A stretch of DNA of 64,000 nucleotides from Flavobacterium seoulense (GTDB lineage: Bacteria > Bacteroidota > Bacteroidia > Flavobacteriales > Flavobacteriaceae). Made by a program: the position numbers and the translations under genes. Positions 10,501-18,800 of this stretch are shown here, piece by piece. The stretch covers positions 416,726 to 480,725 of the forward strand of contig NZ_JNCA01000001.1 of the NCBI RefSeq assembly GCF_000695795.1. Direction: 5' to 3'. Position 1 is the first letter of the stretch; each line of letters opens with the position of its first letter. The notes below the pieces were generated by a model. It made no database searches and was not told the DNA's origin. It saw nothing but the letters and a program-made list of their open reading frames with translations.

Positions 10501-13500
10501 GAACAAGGAAATGTGGAATATATTCAGTTTTGGGTTTTGGATCCTTATGTTGGAAATGGAAGTGCCGCACAAACTAATACAGGTAAAATTTATTTCAACT
10601 TAGGAGAAATCTCCGAAGATATTTTGAAAGATGGCCGAAAACAATATGAAAATGGTTTAGGTCCGGATCAGGTAAAAGTGAATCCGCAGCCAATATGGGG
10701 AGATGTTCCGGCTTCGCAATCGTTGATATACGCTTTCGATACTGATCCTAATAATAGAAGAAATCAGGATGTAGGTTTAGATGGTTTGCCTAGTAGCGCT
10801 GAAGGTGCTGTTTATACTAATTTTGCAAGTGAGCCCGATCCAGCTGCCGATGATTATACTTATTATTTGAATACTTCGGGAGGAATTAAGGAGCGTTATA
10901 AAAATTATAATGGAGTAGAAGGAAACTCAGCTGTTGATATTAATGATCCTAATCGTGGTGCAACTACGCTTCCGGATGTTGAGGATATTAATAGGGATAA
11001 CACCATGAATACGATCAATGCTTATTACGAGTACAGCATTGATATGAGACCTAACATGAAAGAAGGTGAAAACTTTGTAACGGATACCAGAGAAAGACAA
11101 GTGACTTTGCCAAATGGCGATGTGACAACGGCGAGATGGATTCAGTTTAAAATTCCGGTTTCTTCGCCTCAAAATACCATTGGTAATATTTCTGATTTTA
11201 GATCAATTCGTTTCATGAGAATGTTTATGACAGGATTTGAAGATCAGGTAACGGTGCGTTTTGGAGCATTAGATTTAGTACGTGGCGAATGGAGAAGATA
11301 TACAAACACCTTAGATCCAACAGATACTAACGTTGATGATGACAATACCGAATTAGATGTTACGGCGGTAAATATTCAGGAGAATAACGAAAAATGTCCT
11401 GTGAATTATATTACGCCTCCAGGAGTGCAAAGAGAACAATTGTATAACAACAATACATTGATTAATCAAAACGAACAATCTTTATCGTTAAGAGTTGCCG
11501 GAGATGGTTTAGAGCCACTTGATGCCAGAGCTGTATTTAAAAATGTAAGCGTAGATATGCGTCAGTTTAAAAAACTGAAAATGTTTTTACATGCTGAATC
11601 TTTACCAGGTGAAATAGGTATTGAGGATGATGAAATGGTAGGTTTCATCCGTTTTGGTAACGACTTTACAGAGAATTTCTATCAGGTAGAAATCCCTTTA
11701 AAAGTAACAAAAACTACAGCAGGAAATTGTTCTTATACAGCAGATCAGGTTTGGCCTCAAGCCAATGAAATTGATTTGGCTTTGTCTTTACTGACGAGTT
11801 TAAAAATTCAGGCTAAAGGAATTGATCCAACAACATTACCATTAGACGGAATTTATTATAAAGACGAGGATGAACTCGACGGAGGTTTAGCAAGTAAAAT
11901 AAATAAACTAAGATTAGGGATTAAAGGAAATCCAAACTTTGGAATGGTTCGTACTCTAATGGTCGGAATCAAGAGTAAAGTAACGCATAAGGATATTAAA
12001 GGAGAAGTATGGTTTAACGAACTTCGTTTGTCTGAAATGGACAACAAAGGAGGAATGGCAGCGGTGTTAAATGTAGATACAAATTTTGCCGATTTTGCTA
12101 CTATTTCTGCCACCGGAAAAATGAGTACAGTAGGATTTGGTACTATTGAACAAGGACCAAATGAAAGAAGCAGAGAGGATATTCAGCAATATAATATTGT
12201 TACTAATTTGAATTTAGGAAAGTTATTGCCTAATAAATGGGGAATTAATTTACCATTCAATTATAGTGTAGGAGAAGAAACAATTAAGCCGGAATACGAT
12301 CCTTTTAATCAGGATATTAAATTAAAACAACTTTTAAGTGAAACTGCCGATGCCGATGAAAGAGCTAATTTAAGAAACCGCGCTATAGATTACACTAAGC
12401 GAACAAGTATTAACTTTATTGGTGTAAGAAAACAAAGAGGAGCTGAGCAAAAACCACATGTTTATGATCCTGAGAATTTTACTTTTTCGCAATCATTCAA
12501 TAAGGTAGAACGTCATGATTATGAAATCGAAGATTATTTAGACCAGCAGGCAAATACATCGGTTGATTACGCGTACAGTTTTGATAATAAACCAGTAGAG
12601 CCTTTCAAGAAAACGAAATTCATGAAGAAAAGTAGTTACTGGAAGATGTTGAGTGATTTTAATTTTAATTATTTGCCTTCTAATATTACGTTCAATACTA
12701 ATATTAACAGACAATATAATCGTCAGCAATTTAGACAGGTTGATAATGTTCCTGGTCTCGAACTGGATCCATTGTACCGAAGAAATTTTGGTTTCAATTA
12801 CAATTATGGTTTCAATTATAATTTGACAAAATCGTTGAAGTTAAATTATACAGCTTCGGCTAATAATTTGGTGAAAAATTATTTAGATCAAGACGATATG
12901 CCAATGGAGCATTTTACCATTTGGGATAGTTATTGGGATATTGGTGATCCTAACAGGCATACACAACAACTTGTTGTAAACTACGATATTCCTATCAATA
13001 AAATCCCGTTGTTTAGTTTTGTAAAGGCGAATTATTCCTATACAGGAGATTATAGCTGGCAAAAATCAGCGAATGCTTTATCTGAAATTGTAGTCGATGG
13101 GACAGGATATAATTTAGGTAATACGGTTCAAAATGCCAGAACGAATGCTTTGAATGCAAGTTTCAATATGGATTTATTGTACAAGTATTTAGGTTTAACC
13201 AAAAAGCCAAAAGTTGCCACAAGAACTCCTGTTGCTGCTCCAAAACCTGGACAAAAAATCACGAATACATCGGTGAAACCACAAACAGAATCTAATGTTT
13301 TTGTTGATGGTTTAATGGGAGTTTTAACTAGTGTGAAAAATATCCAGATTAATTATACTGAAAACAGCGGAACATTATTACCTGGTTATACTCAAAGTGT
13401 TGGGTTTTTAGGTTCTTCAAGACCTTCATTAGGGTTTGTTTTTGGAAGTCAGGATGATGTGCGTTACGAAGCCGCTAAAAATGGCTGGTTGACTAATTAT

Positions 13501-14733
13501 CAGGAATTCAATCAAAATTTTACTCAGGTAACAAACAAAGTATTGCGCGCTACGGCTAACGTAGATTTATTTCCGGATTTGAAAATCGATTTAACAATGG
13601 ATCGCTCTTTTTCTGAAAATTATTCGGAGCAATATGATGTTTCTGCCAATGGAATGTACAATTCCCGCTCTCCTTATAATTACGGAATGTTTTCGATTTC
13701 AACTGTGTTGATTAAAACAGCATTTTCGACAAGTGACGAAACACAATCAGCTGCTTTTGATGATTTTAGAGCTAACAGATTAATTATTGCTAATCGTTTA
13801 GCCGAAGATTATTACGGAGCGGGAAATCCAATTCCTAGATACGGAGATGGAGCAAATCCAATCCCGGCAGATCCTGTTGATCCGGCTAATGATCCGGATA
13901 AAAAGAAAAGAGAAATTTATACCTCGAATGCAGGTTATCCTATAGGTTTTGGAAAAAACAACCAGTCGGTATTGTTGCCGGCATTTGTGGCGGCTTATAC
14001 AGGAGCTGATGCTTCGGGTGTTTCTAAAGGAATTTTTAGAAATTTACCTATTCCTAACTGGGCAATTAAGTACAACGGTTTGATGCGTTACGAAATGTTT
14101 AAAAAGAATTTCAGACGTTTTTCTTTGCAACACGGTTACAGAGCTTCTTATACAATCAATCAGTTTAGATCTAATTTCGATTACGATAATGATCCGTCAG
14201 GAACCGATGATAGCGGAAACTTTTTCAATAAAACACTTGTTTCAAATGTCAATTTAGTGGAGCAGTTTAGTCCTTTGGTTCGAATGGATTTCGAATTAAA
14301 AAATTCGTTAAAAGTACTTACTGAGATTAAAAAAGATCGTGCATTGTCAATGAGTTTCGATAATAATTTATTGACCGAAGTAAAAGGAATCGAATACATA
14401 GTAGGTTTAGGATATCGCTTTAAGAATGTAATTTTCTCTTCAAGACTGGCCGATAATCCTACGGGAGTGATTAAAGGTGATATTAATATGAAAGCCGATT
14501 TGTCATACAGAAACAACCAGACTATTGTACGTTATTTAGATTATGATAACAATCAATTGGCAGGAGGACAAAATTTATGGTCATTAAAAGTAACTGCTGA
14601 TTATTCGTTTAGTAAAAACCTAACGGCTATTTTCTATTACGATCATTCGTTTTCAAAAGCGGTGATATCAACTTCGTTCCCTATTACTAATATTCGATCA
14701 GGATTTACACTTCGATACAATTTTGGGAATTAA
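7504..14733 (+). CDS. sprA: Type IX secretion translocon SprA
   Basis: Giant outer-membrane barrel that forms the protein-conducting pore of the type IX secretion system, needed for secretion of adhesins and enzymes and for gliding motility. The signal peptide is MHKICIVLAFLFCGFVSLAQ. The mature protein is rich in alternating beta strands with many Asn/Tyr/Phe-rich segments and ends in an aromatic strand (FTLRYNFGN), as expected for a barrel. At 2409 residues it matches the length of Flavobacterium SprA. The order sprA-gcvH-vanZ-deoC-remB places two gliding genes within about 2.5 kb of each other. No frameshift or internal stop was seen. Confidence 0.97.
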   Translation: MHKICIVLAFLFCGFVSLAQVNEAVQDTTKKGYSLGKVEIKNPKSISSAYTYDPKTDRYIYTNSVDGFSIKYPVILTPKEYENLVLKESMKDYFKKKSDAIDGKKQGSEEAKKDLLPRYYVNSGLFESIFGSNTIDVRPTGSVEMDMGVRFTRQDNPAFSPRNRSNLAFDFDQRISMSLMGKVGTRLNVNANYDTQSTFAFQNLLKLEYAPTEDDIIQKIEVGNVSMPLNSSLIRGAQSLFGVKAQLQFGKTTVTGVYSEQKSQTKTVVSQGGGTLQDYDIFALDYDTDRHFFLSQYFRNRYDIALRNYPFIDSRVQITRIEVWVTNKQTRLNTTSNNLRNVIALQDLGESQLTGLADNEVVVLNPSTGMFNKAADSPSDNSNNKFDPAQIQSGGGLLNSNVREMATAASGFNSTVREGQDYSKLENARKLTSNEYTYHPQLGYISLQQRLSNDEILAVSYEYTIGDQVYQVGEFGNDGVDATLVTGTQQSTQAVVTQSLILKMLKSNLTNVTNPVWNLMMKNIYQIPGAYQIKQEDFRFNILYTDPSPLNYITPVPGNDFPSGPSADNRVAETPLLNVFNLDKLNYNNDRQLGGDGFFDFVPNLTVDSQNGRIIFTTKEPFGELLFTKLSNPNTTEDYDNPATYNANQRKYVFASMYRLTQAKALEDSDKNKFLLRGKYKSSAGDGIPIGAFNVPQGSVVVTAGGRVLVEGVDYSVNYQLGRVQILDPSLQASNTPINVSLENNSIFGQQTRRFMGVNVEHKFSENFTLGGTFLKMTERPFTQKSSYGQESVNNTIFGFNTNFSTEVPFFTRLVNMLPNIDTDVPSNLSVRGEIAFLKPDTPKFDQFQGESTLYVDDFEGSQSTIDMRSAYAWSLASTPTNKDAEKPTTYEFNANADDLTYGYKRGKLAWYTIDPIFYVQKPSGVSNDDISLNSTRRIFSEELYPLTDIAQGQTQVISTLDLTYFPSERGPYNNNPNFNLTPKENFGGIMRSLSSTNFEQGNVEYIQFWVLDPYVGNGSAAQTNTGKIYFNLGEISEDILKDGRKQYENGLGPDQVKVNPQPIWGDVPASQSLIYAFDTDPNNRRNQDVGLDGLPSSAEGAVYTNFASEPDPAADDYTYYLNTSGGIKERYKNYNGVEGNSAVDINDPNRGATTLPDVEDINRDNTMNTINAYYEYSIDMRPNMKEGENFVTDTRERQVTLPNGDVTTARWIQFKIPVSSPQNTIGNISDFRSIRFMRMFMTGFEDQVTVRFGALDLVRGEWRRYTNTLDPTDTNVDDDNTELDVTAVNIQENNEKCPVNYITPPGVQREQLYNNNTLINQNEQSLSLRVAGDGLEPLDARAVFKNVSVDMRQFKKLKMFLHAESLPGEIGIEDDEMVGFIRFGNDFTENFYQVEIPLKVTKTTAGNCSYTADQVWPQANEIDLALSLLTSLKIQAKGIDPTTLPLDGIYYKDEDELDGGLASKINKLRLGIKGNPNFGMVRTLMVGIKSKVTHKDIKGEVWFNELRLSEMDNKGGMAAVLNVDTNFADFATISATGKMSTVGFGTIEQGPNERSREDIQQYNIVTNLNLGKLLPNKWGINLPFNYSVGEETIKPEYDPFNQDIKLKQLLSETADADERANLRNRAIDYTKRTSINFIGVRKQRGAEQKPHVYDPENFTFSQSFNKVERHDYEIEDYLDQQANTSVDYAYSFDNKPVEPFKKTKFMKKSSYWKMLSDFNFNYLPSNITFNTNINRQYNRQQFRQVDNVPGLELDPLYRRNFGFNYNYGFNYNLTKSLKLNYTASANNLVKNYLDQDDMPMEHFTIWDSYWDIGDPNRHTQQLVVNYDIPINKIPLFSFVKANYSYTGDYSWQKSANALSEIVVDGTGYNLGNTVQNARTNALNASFNMDLLYKYLGLTKKPKVATRTPVAAPKPGQKITNTSVKPQTESNVFVDGLMGVLTSVKNIQINYTENSGTLLPGYTQSVGFLGSSRPSLGFVFGSQDDVRYEAAKNGWLTNYQEFNQNFTQVTNKVLRATANVDLFPDLKIDLTMDRSFSENYSEQYDVSANGMYNSRSPYNYGMFSISTVLIKTAFSTSDETQSAAFDDFRANRLIIANRLAEDYYGAGNPIPRYGDGANPIPADPVDPANDPDKKKREIYTSNAGYPIGFGKNNQSVLLPAFVAAYTGADASGVSKGIFRNLPIPNWAIKYNGLMRYEMFKKNFRRFSLQHGYRASYTINQFRSNFDYDNDPSGTDDSGNFFNKTLVSNVNLVEQFSPLVRMDFELKNSLKVLTEIKKDRALSMSFDNNLLTEVKGIEYIVGLGYRFKNVIFSSRLADNPTGVIKGDINMKADLSYRNNQTIVRYLDYDNNQLAGGQNLWSLKVTADYSFSKNLTAIFYYDHSFSKAVISTSFPITNIRSGFTLRYNFGN

Positions 14734-14770
14734 TTTAGAAAATGGCAACGAGATTTAATTTGAAGATTGT

Positions 14771-14778
14771 TACATTTG
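14771..14778 (+). promoter_or_regulatory. Putative -7 box for gcvH
   Basis: TACATTTG fits TAnnTTTG and lies 39 bases upstream of the gcvH ATG, in the short gap after sprA. Confidence 0.45.
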
Positions 14779-14817
14779 TCAAAAAATAATAATTATCATA
14801 TTTCAATTACTAATACT

Positions 14818-15198
14818 ATGAGTATACCAGCAAATTTAAAGTACACTAAAGATCACGAATGGGTAAGCCTGGAAGGAGATGTTGCAACAGTAGGAATCAC
14901 CCATTTTGCACAAAAAGAGTTGGGAGATATCGTTTATGTTGAAGTAGAAACTTTAGATCAAACATTGGATAAAGATGAAGTTTTTGGGACTGTTGAAGCT
15001 GTAAAAACGGTTTCTGATTTGTTCTTGCCATTAACCGGAGAAATTATCGAATTCAATACAGGATTAGAAGACGATCCGGAATTAGTAAATACAGATCCTT
15101 ATGGAGCTGGATGGATGATTAAAATTAAAGTTTCAAATTTGTCTGAATACGATACTTTGTTAACTGCTGATGGCTACAAAGATTTGATAGGTGCTTAA
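14818..15198 (+). CDS. gcvH: Glycine cleavage system H protein
   Basis: Lipoyl carrier of the glycine cleavage system, shuttling the aminomethyl group between the P, T and L proteins. The lipoylated lysine is Lys63 in the EAVKTVSD segment, at the expected position. I chose the ATG at 14818 ([15 protein letters not shown]) because the 126-residue product aligns with the family start; the longer frame from an upstream TTG adds only non-conserved residues and overlaps the promoter. No other gcv genes are nearby. The stop overlaps the GTG start of the next gene by eight bases. Confidence 0.96.
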   Translation: MSIPANLKYTKDHEWVSLEGDVATVGITHFAQKELGDIVYVEVETLDQTLDKDEVFGTVEAVKTVSDLFLPLTGEIIEFNTGLEDDPELVNTDPYGAGWMIKIKVSNLSEYDTLLTADGYKDLIGA

Positions 15199-15580
15199 GA
15201 AAATTTGTCTGGGAGCAGCTATAGCTTGGGCAGGTGTGATTTTATACTTGTGTCTGATTCGAATAAGTGAGCTTCCCGCAATAACAATTCCCTATTTAGA
15301 TAAAGCGGTTCATGCTTTTTTCTATTTTGTATTTTGTATTCTTTGGTTTTATGCGCTTCGTTTTAGTTATAGAACGAAAAAAAGAAGCAAAATTTTGTGG
15401 ATAGTTTTTTTACTGTCTCTTGGTTTTGGGATTACAGTAGAATTATTTCAAAACTACTTTACAATTTACAGAAGTGGAGATGTTTTGGATGTTTTAGCTA
15501 ATACAAGCGGATCATTATTAGCGATTTTAATGATTACAACCTTAGACAAGAAAGATTTTTTAAGCAAAATCACAATATAA
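15191..15580 (+). CDS. VanZ-like membrane protein
   Basis: A 129-residue protein with four hydrophobic helices and the VanZ-family pattern: an Asp-Lys-x-x-His segment ([12 protein letters not shown]), then [11 protein letters not shown] and [15 protein letters not shown] near the end. The start is GTG at 15191, preceded in frame by a TAG at 15188, so no longer product is possible. It overlaps gcvH by eight bases, suggesting translational coupling. VanZ relatives are named after a teicoplanin resistance gene, but most are of unknown function; no resistance role is implied here. Confidence 0.85.
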   Translation: MLKKICLGAAIAWAGVILYLCLIRISELPAITIPYLDKAVHAFFYFVFCILWFYALRFSYRTKKRSKILWIVFLLSLGFGITVELFQNYFTIYRSGDVLDVLANTSGSLLAILMITTLDKKDFLSKITI

Positions 15581-15584
15581 ATTA

Positions 15585-15611
15585 AATCCTGCTTCGGCGG
15601 GATTTTTTATT
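15585..15611 (+). terminator. UUCG-loop terminator after the VanZ-like gene
   Basis: AATCCTGC (15585-15592) and GCGGGATT (15597-15604) flank a TTCG tetraloop and are followed by T residues. Confidence 0.88.
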
Positions 15612-15667
15612 TAAAACTAAATTTCAATAACATTCATAAATTGAGATGGAATCCTCAAATTTAAGTG

Positions 15668-15675
15668 TATTTTTG
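15668..15675 (+). promoter_or_regulatory. Putative -7 box for deoC
   Basis: TATTTTTG fits TAnnTTTG and lies 31 bases upstream of the chosen deoC ATG at 15707. Confidence 0.5.
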
Positions 15676-15706
15676 TGCAAAACACTACTGTTTAAATAAC
15701 AATTCG

Positions 15707-16450
15707 ATGGATATTCGGTCATTTATTGATTCAACTTATTTAAAAACTGTTTCTCAGGCAGGACTCGATGAAAACCAAAATATATTGGTTGTAAAAACGT
15801 TTATTCAGGAAGCTATTGACGAAAAATTTAAGCTAATTATGATTCGTCCGGAAATGATTTCCTTAGCAAAAACCATGATTACTGAATCAGTATCGAATGT
15901 GCAAATAGGAACTGTTATTGATTTTCCTGAAGGAAATTCGGATATTGAAGTAAAGTTATTTGAAGCCAATCAGGCGATTGCTGATGGAGCTGACGAACTT
16001 GATTTTGTATGTAATTATGAAGCTTTTAAAAGTGGAAAAACAGATTTGGTTAAAACAGAAATTCTTCGTGGAACGCAATTAGCATTGGAAAACAATAAAA
16101 TAATAAAATGGATTATTGAAGTTGCGGCATTAAATGATAGGCAAATTATTCAATTATCGGCTTTGATAAAAAATGTGGTGATTAGTAATTTTAAAGAAAG
16201 TGATTACGCGAATGTTTTTGTAAAATCATCCACCGGATTTTATAAAACAAAAGATAATGAGCCTAACGGGGCGACGATTCCTTCGATAATTATGATGATT
16301 GAAAATGCCTCACCACTTTCAATAAAAGCAGCTGGCGGAGTTCGAAATTATCAGGATGCTATTGCAATGATTAAATTAGGTGTTAAACGAATAGGAACTT
16401 CGGCAGCAAAAGCAATTGTTAATGGAGAAAACAATCACAACGAGTATTAA
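15707..16450 (+). CDS. deoC: Deoxyribose-phosphate aldolase
   Basis: Class I aldolase that cleaves 2-deoxyribose-5-phosphate to glyceraldehyde-3-phosphate and acetaldehyde during deoxynucleoside breakdown. The Schiff-base lysine is Lys173 in FVKSSTGFYK, and IKAAGGVRNYQDA gives the second conserved lysine and phosphate-binding region. I chose the ATG at 15707 (MDIRSFIDST) over an in-frame GTG at 15665, because the latter overlaps the predicted promoter and adds non-conserved residues; the product is 247 residues. remB begins four bases after its stop. Confidence 0.95.
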   Translation: MDIRSFIDSTYLKTVSQAGLDENQNILVVKTFIQEAIDEKFKLIMIRPEMISLAKTMITESVSNVQIGTVIDFPEGNSDIEVKLFEANQAIADGADELDFVCNYEAFKSGKTDLVKTEILRGTQLALENNKIIKWIIEVAALNDRQIIQLSALIKNVVISNFKESDYANVFVKSSTGFYKTKDNEPNGATIPSIIMMIENASPLSIKAAGGVRNYQDAIAMIKLGVKRIGTSAAKAIVNGENNHNEY

Positions 16451-16454
16451 AAGA

Positions 16455-18587
16455 ATGATGAAGAAAAATATAATCAAAAACCTGTTGTTCCTTTTTTTGT
16501 GTTTTAGTTCAGTTGTAACTTTTGCTCAGGATACTTCAAATTCACGAACGGCATTAACAGCCGAAAGATTTCCTGTTTTTCCAAATTGTCAAAATCTGGA
16601 AGGAAAAGCATTAGAAAATTGTTTTTATAATGAAGTACAGGAATTTGTTTTCCAAAATTTTGTTGTGCCAGAAGATTTGATGCGAAATAATTTCAGCGGA
16701 AATGTAAAAGTACTTTTTGAAGTAGATGCCAATGGTGTTTTTAAAGTAATTTATGTAAATGCTGTCGATGAAAAACTGATTGTAGAAACCAAGCGGGTTT
16801 TTGCAAAATTTCCAAAAATTAGTCCTGCTACTTATAATGGAAAACCAGAATATACAAAATACAATATTACGATTGCAATCCCATTAAAAAGCCCGTCAGC
16901 TTTAGCAGCCGAGAATTTGGCTAAAGCTGATATTCTTAGAAATACTACTAAGCAATTGACAGAATTAGATAGTATTGTGTATAAAAAATACAATAATCCG
17001 GAATTCGAAAGTCATTTATATATTCCTTTTTCGCATAGTTATTATGCGCAATTTGATTCTGCTCTCAATCAGGTGGGAAGTAATAATCACACAGCTTCTA
17101 AACCTTATTCGTATGCCGAAGTGTCGAAATATTACAATTTCAAACAAGAAAATGAAAAGCTAAAGAAGAAAGCTTCGGGCTGGTGGGCCAGGAAATTGTG
17201 GAATGAAAACACCGTTGAAATTAAAGGTGAGGATTATTGGTTTACTGTAAATCCGGTATTGGATTTGCAATTAGGTAAGGCATCTCAGACTGAGGCTTCT
17301 TATACTTATGTAAATACAAGAGCTATTAATTTAAGAGGAGGATTGGGTGATAAATTAAATTTTACTACGACTATTTTTGAAAGTCAGGGACGTTTTGCAG
17401 GTTATTATAATCGTTATGCCGAATCGATAAAACCTTCGGGAGGAAATCCGGCGATCATTCCCGGAGTTGGAATTGCTAAAGGATTTAAAACCGATAGTTA
17501 TGATTTTCCTTTGGCGGAAGCCAATTTAACTTTTGCTCCTAATAAATTTATCGATTTACAATTAGGTTATGGTCGTAATTTTATTGGTGATGGATACCGT
17601 TCTTTGTTAGAAGGTGACGGAGCGAGTCCTTATCCTTATTTTAAATTGAATACCAAATTTTGGAAATTAAAATATACCAATACCTATATGTGGCTTAAAG
17701 ATGTACGTCCCGAAGCAACTGTTGATAGAACATATTCTACAAAGTTTATGGCAAATCATTATTTGAGCTGGAATGTTTCTAATCGATTAAATTTAGGTTT
17801 CTTCGAGTCTGTTGTGTGGACGAATACTAATGACAGAGGTTTTGATGCCAGTTTTGTAAACCCAATTATTTTTTATCGTTCGGTAGAATTTGGTTCTTCT
17901 TCAAGATCTGGAAATGCGGTTTTGGGACTGACTTTTAAATACAAATGGGATAACCAAATCAATTTTTATGGGCAATTTGTATTAGACGAATTTTCATTGG
18001 GAGATATTAAAGAGGGGGATAAGAGTTGGAAGAATAAATACGGATATCAGTTAGGAGCTAAATATTATAATGCTTTTAATGTGCCTAATTTATTATTACA
18101 GTTAGAATACAATAGAGTACGACCTTATGTGTATTCGCATTCAGATCCAATTACGAATTACGGACATAATAATCAAAGTATTGGTCATCAGTGGGGCGGA
18201 AATTTTAGTGAGTTTTTAGCTATTGCACGTTACCATAAAGGACGATTTTTTGCAGATGCCAAATTTACACTGGGAGTTCGCGGACTTGATTTTGCTGATT
18301 CTGGAGCCAATTCTAATTATGGCGGGAATATTTATCGTGATTATGATGAGGAACGTTTTGCTAATTCGGGAGTGAAAGTAGGTCAGGGAAATAAAACAAA
18401 TCTTTTTATTGCTGATATTCAGGGAGGTTATTTAATTAATCCATCTACTAATTTGAAACTTTTTGCAAGTTATATTTACAGAGATTTTAACCCTATGGAG
18501 AATACAGCTACTGCATTTAAAGAAAGTACCAATTGGTTTTCTATAGGAATTCGATCGGATATTTTTAATTGGTATTTTGATTATTAG
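16455..18587 (+). CDS. remB: Gliding motility protein RemB
   Basis: Predicted outer-membrane-associated gliding protein. The signal peptide is KKNIIKNLLFLFLCFSS followed by VVTFAQ. A short N-terminal region resembles a TonB C-terminal or energy-transducer fold (about residues 30-140), and the remaining 550 residues are an aromatic-rich beta-barrel-like region ending in FNWYFDY. Length and position after sprA-gcvH-vanZ-deoC match the remB locus as I know it from Flavobacterium johnsoniae. The start is ATG at 16455 or the adjacent ATG at 16458. How RemB contributes to motility is not clear; loss of it in F. johnsoniae affects spreading. Family assignment rests on overall resemblance and synteny. 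Confidence 0.83.
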   Translation: MMKKNIIKNLLFLFLCFSSVVTFAQDTSNSRTALTAERFPVFPNCQNLEGKALENCFYNEVQEFVFQNFVVPEDLMRNNFSGNVKVLFEVDANGVFKVIYVNAVDEKLIVETKRVFAKFPKISPATYNGKPEYTKYNITIAIPLKSPSALAAENLAKADILRNTTKQLTELDSIVYKKYNNPEFESHLYIPFSHSYYAQFDSALNQVGSNNHTASKPYSYAEVSKYYNFKQENEKLKKKASGWWARKLWNENTVEIKGEDYWFTVNPVLDLQLGKASQTEASYTYVNTRAINLRGGLGDKLNFTTTIFESQGRFAGYYNRYAESIKPSGGNPAIIPGVGIAKGFKTDSYDFPLAEANLTFAPNKFIDLQLGYGRNFIGDGYRSLLEGDGASPYPYFKLNTKFWKLKYTNTYMWLKDVRPEATVDRTYSTKFMANHYLSWNVSNRLNLGFFESVVWTNTNDRGFDASFVNPIIFYRSVEFGSSSRSGNAVLGLTFKYKWDNQINFYGQFVLDEFSLGDIKEGDKSWKNKYGYQLGAKYYNAFNVPNLLLQLEYNRVRPYVYSHSDPITNYGHNNQSIGHQWGGNFSEFLAIARYHKGRFFADAKFTLGVRGLDFADSGANSNYGGNIYRDYDEERFANSGVKVGQGNKTNLFIADIQGGYLINPSTNLKLFASYIYRDFNPMENTATAFKESTNWFSIGIRSDIFNWYFDY

Positions 18588-18588
18588 A

Positions 18589-18605
18589 AAATCTAAATTC
18601 CAAAT
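18589..18605. repeat. Short heptanucleotide remnant (locus C)
   Basis: Two 7-base units, TCTAAAT and TCCAAAT (18592-18605), lie directly after the remB stop and match the TTCYAAA unit of arrays A and E. No inverted partner is present. Probably a remnant. Confidence 0.5.
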
Positions 18606-18618
18606 CAAATAATAAATT

Positions 18619-18653
18619 AAACGCCACAGTTCATCAGGAATTGTGGCGTTTTT
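18619..18653 (+). terminator. Terminator after remB
   Basis: AAACGCCACA (18619-18628) pairs perfectly with TGTGGCGTTT (18642-18651) across a 13-base loop, followed by T residues. Confidence 0.88.
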
Positions 18654-18712
18654 GTTGGTGTAAATTTTAGTGTTAAAAGTAAAATTTTAAAAGATATTTT
18701 TTTAAGTATTGC

Positions 18713-18743
18713 TTGTGAATAAAGTAGAATAGCGATACTTTTG
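18713..18743 (+). promoter_or_regulatory. Putative promoter of the TonB receptor operon
   Basis: TTG at 18713-18715 and TACTTTTG at 18736-18743 are separated by 20 bases, fitting the Bacteroidota -33/-7 layout. About 57 bases separate it from the ATG at 18801. A TCTAAATAAGAATAAG stretch just downstream resembles a degenerate Fur half-site. Confidence 0.6.
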
Positions 18744-18800
18744 TCGAGAATAAATCTAAATAAGAATAAGTAGACATTGTTTTGTTTAAAACCCTTAAAA

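Noticed and set aside
14181..14516. Minus-strand 111-codon open frame
   Set aside because: It lies wholly inside sprA, with composition expected of a shadow frame and no start signals.
15191..15580. Glycopeptide resistance from the VanZ-like gene
   Set aside because: No vanHAX-type genes are present, and most VanZ relatives are unrelated to resistance.
18748..18770. Fur box upstream of the TonB receptor
   Set aside because: Only one half-site is similar to TCTAAAT; too weak to call as a feature.
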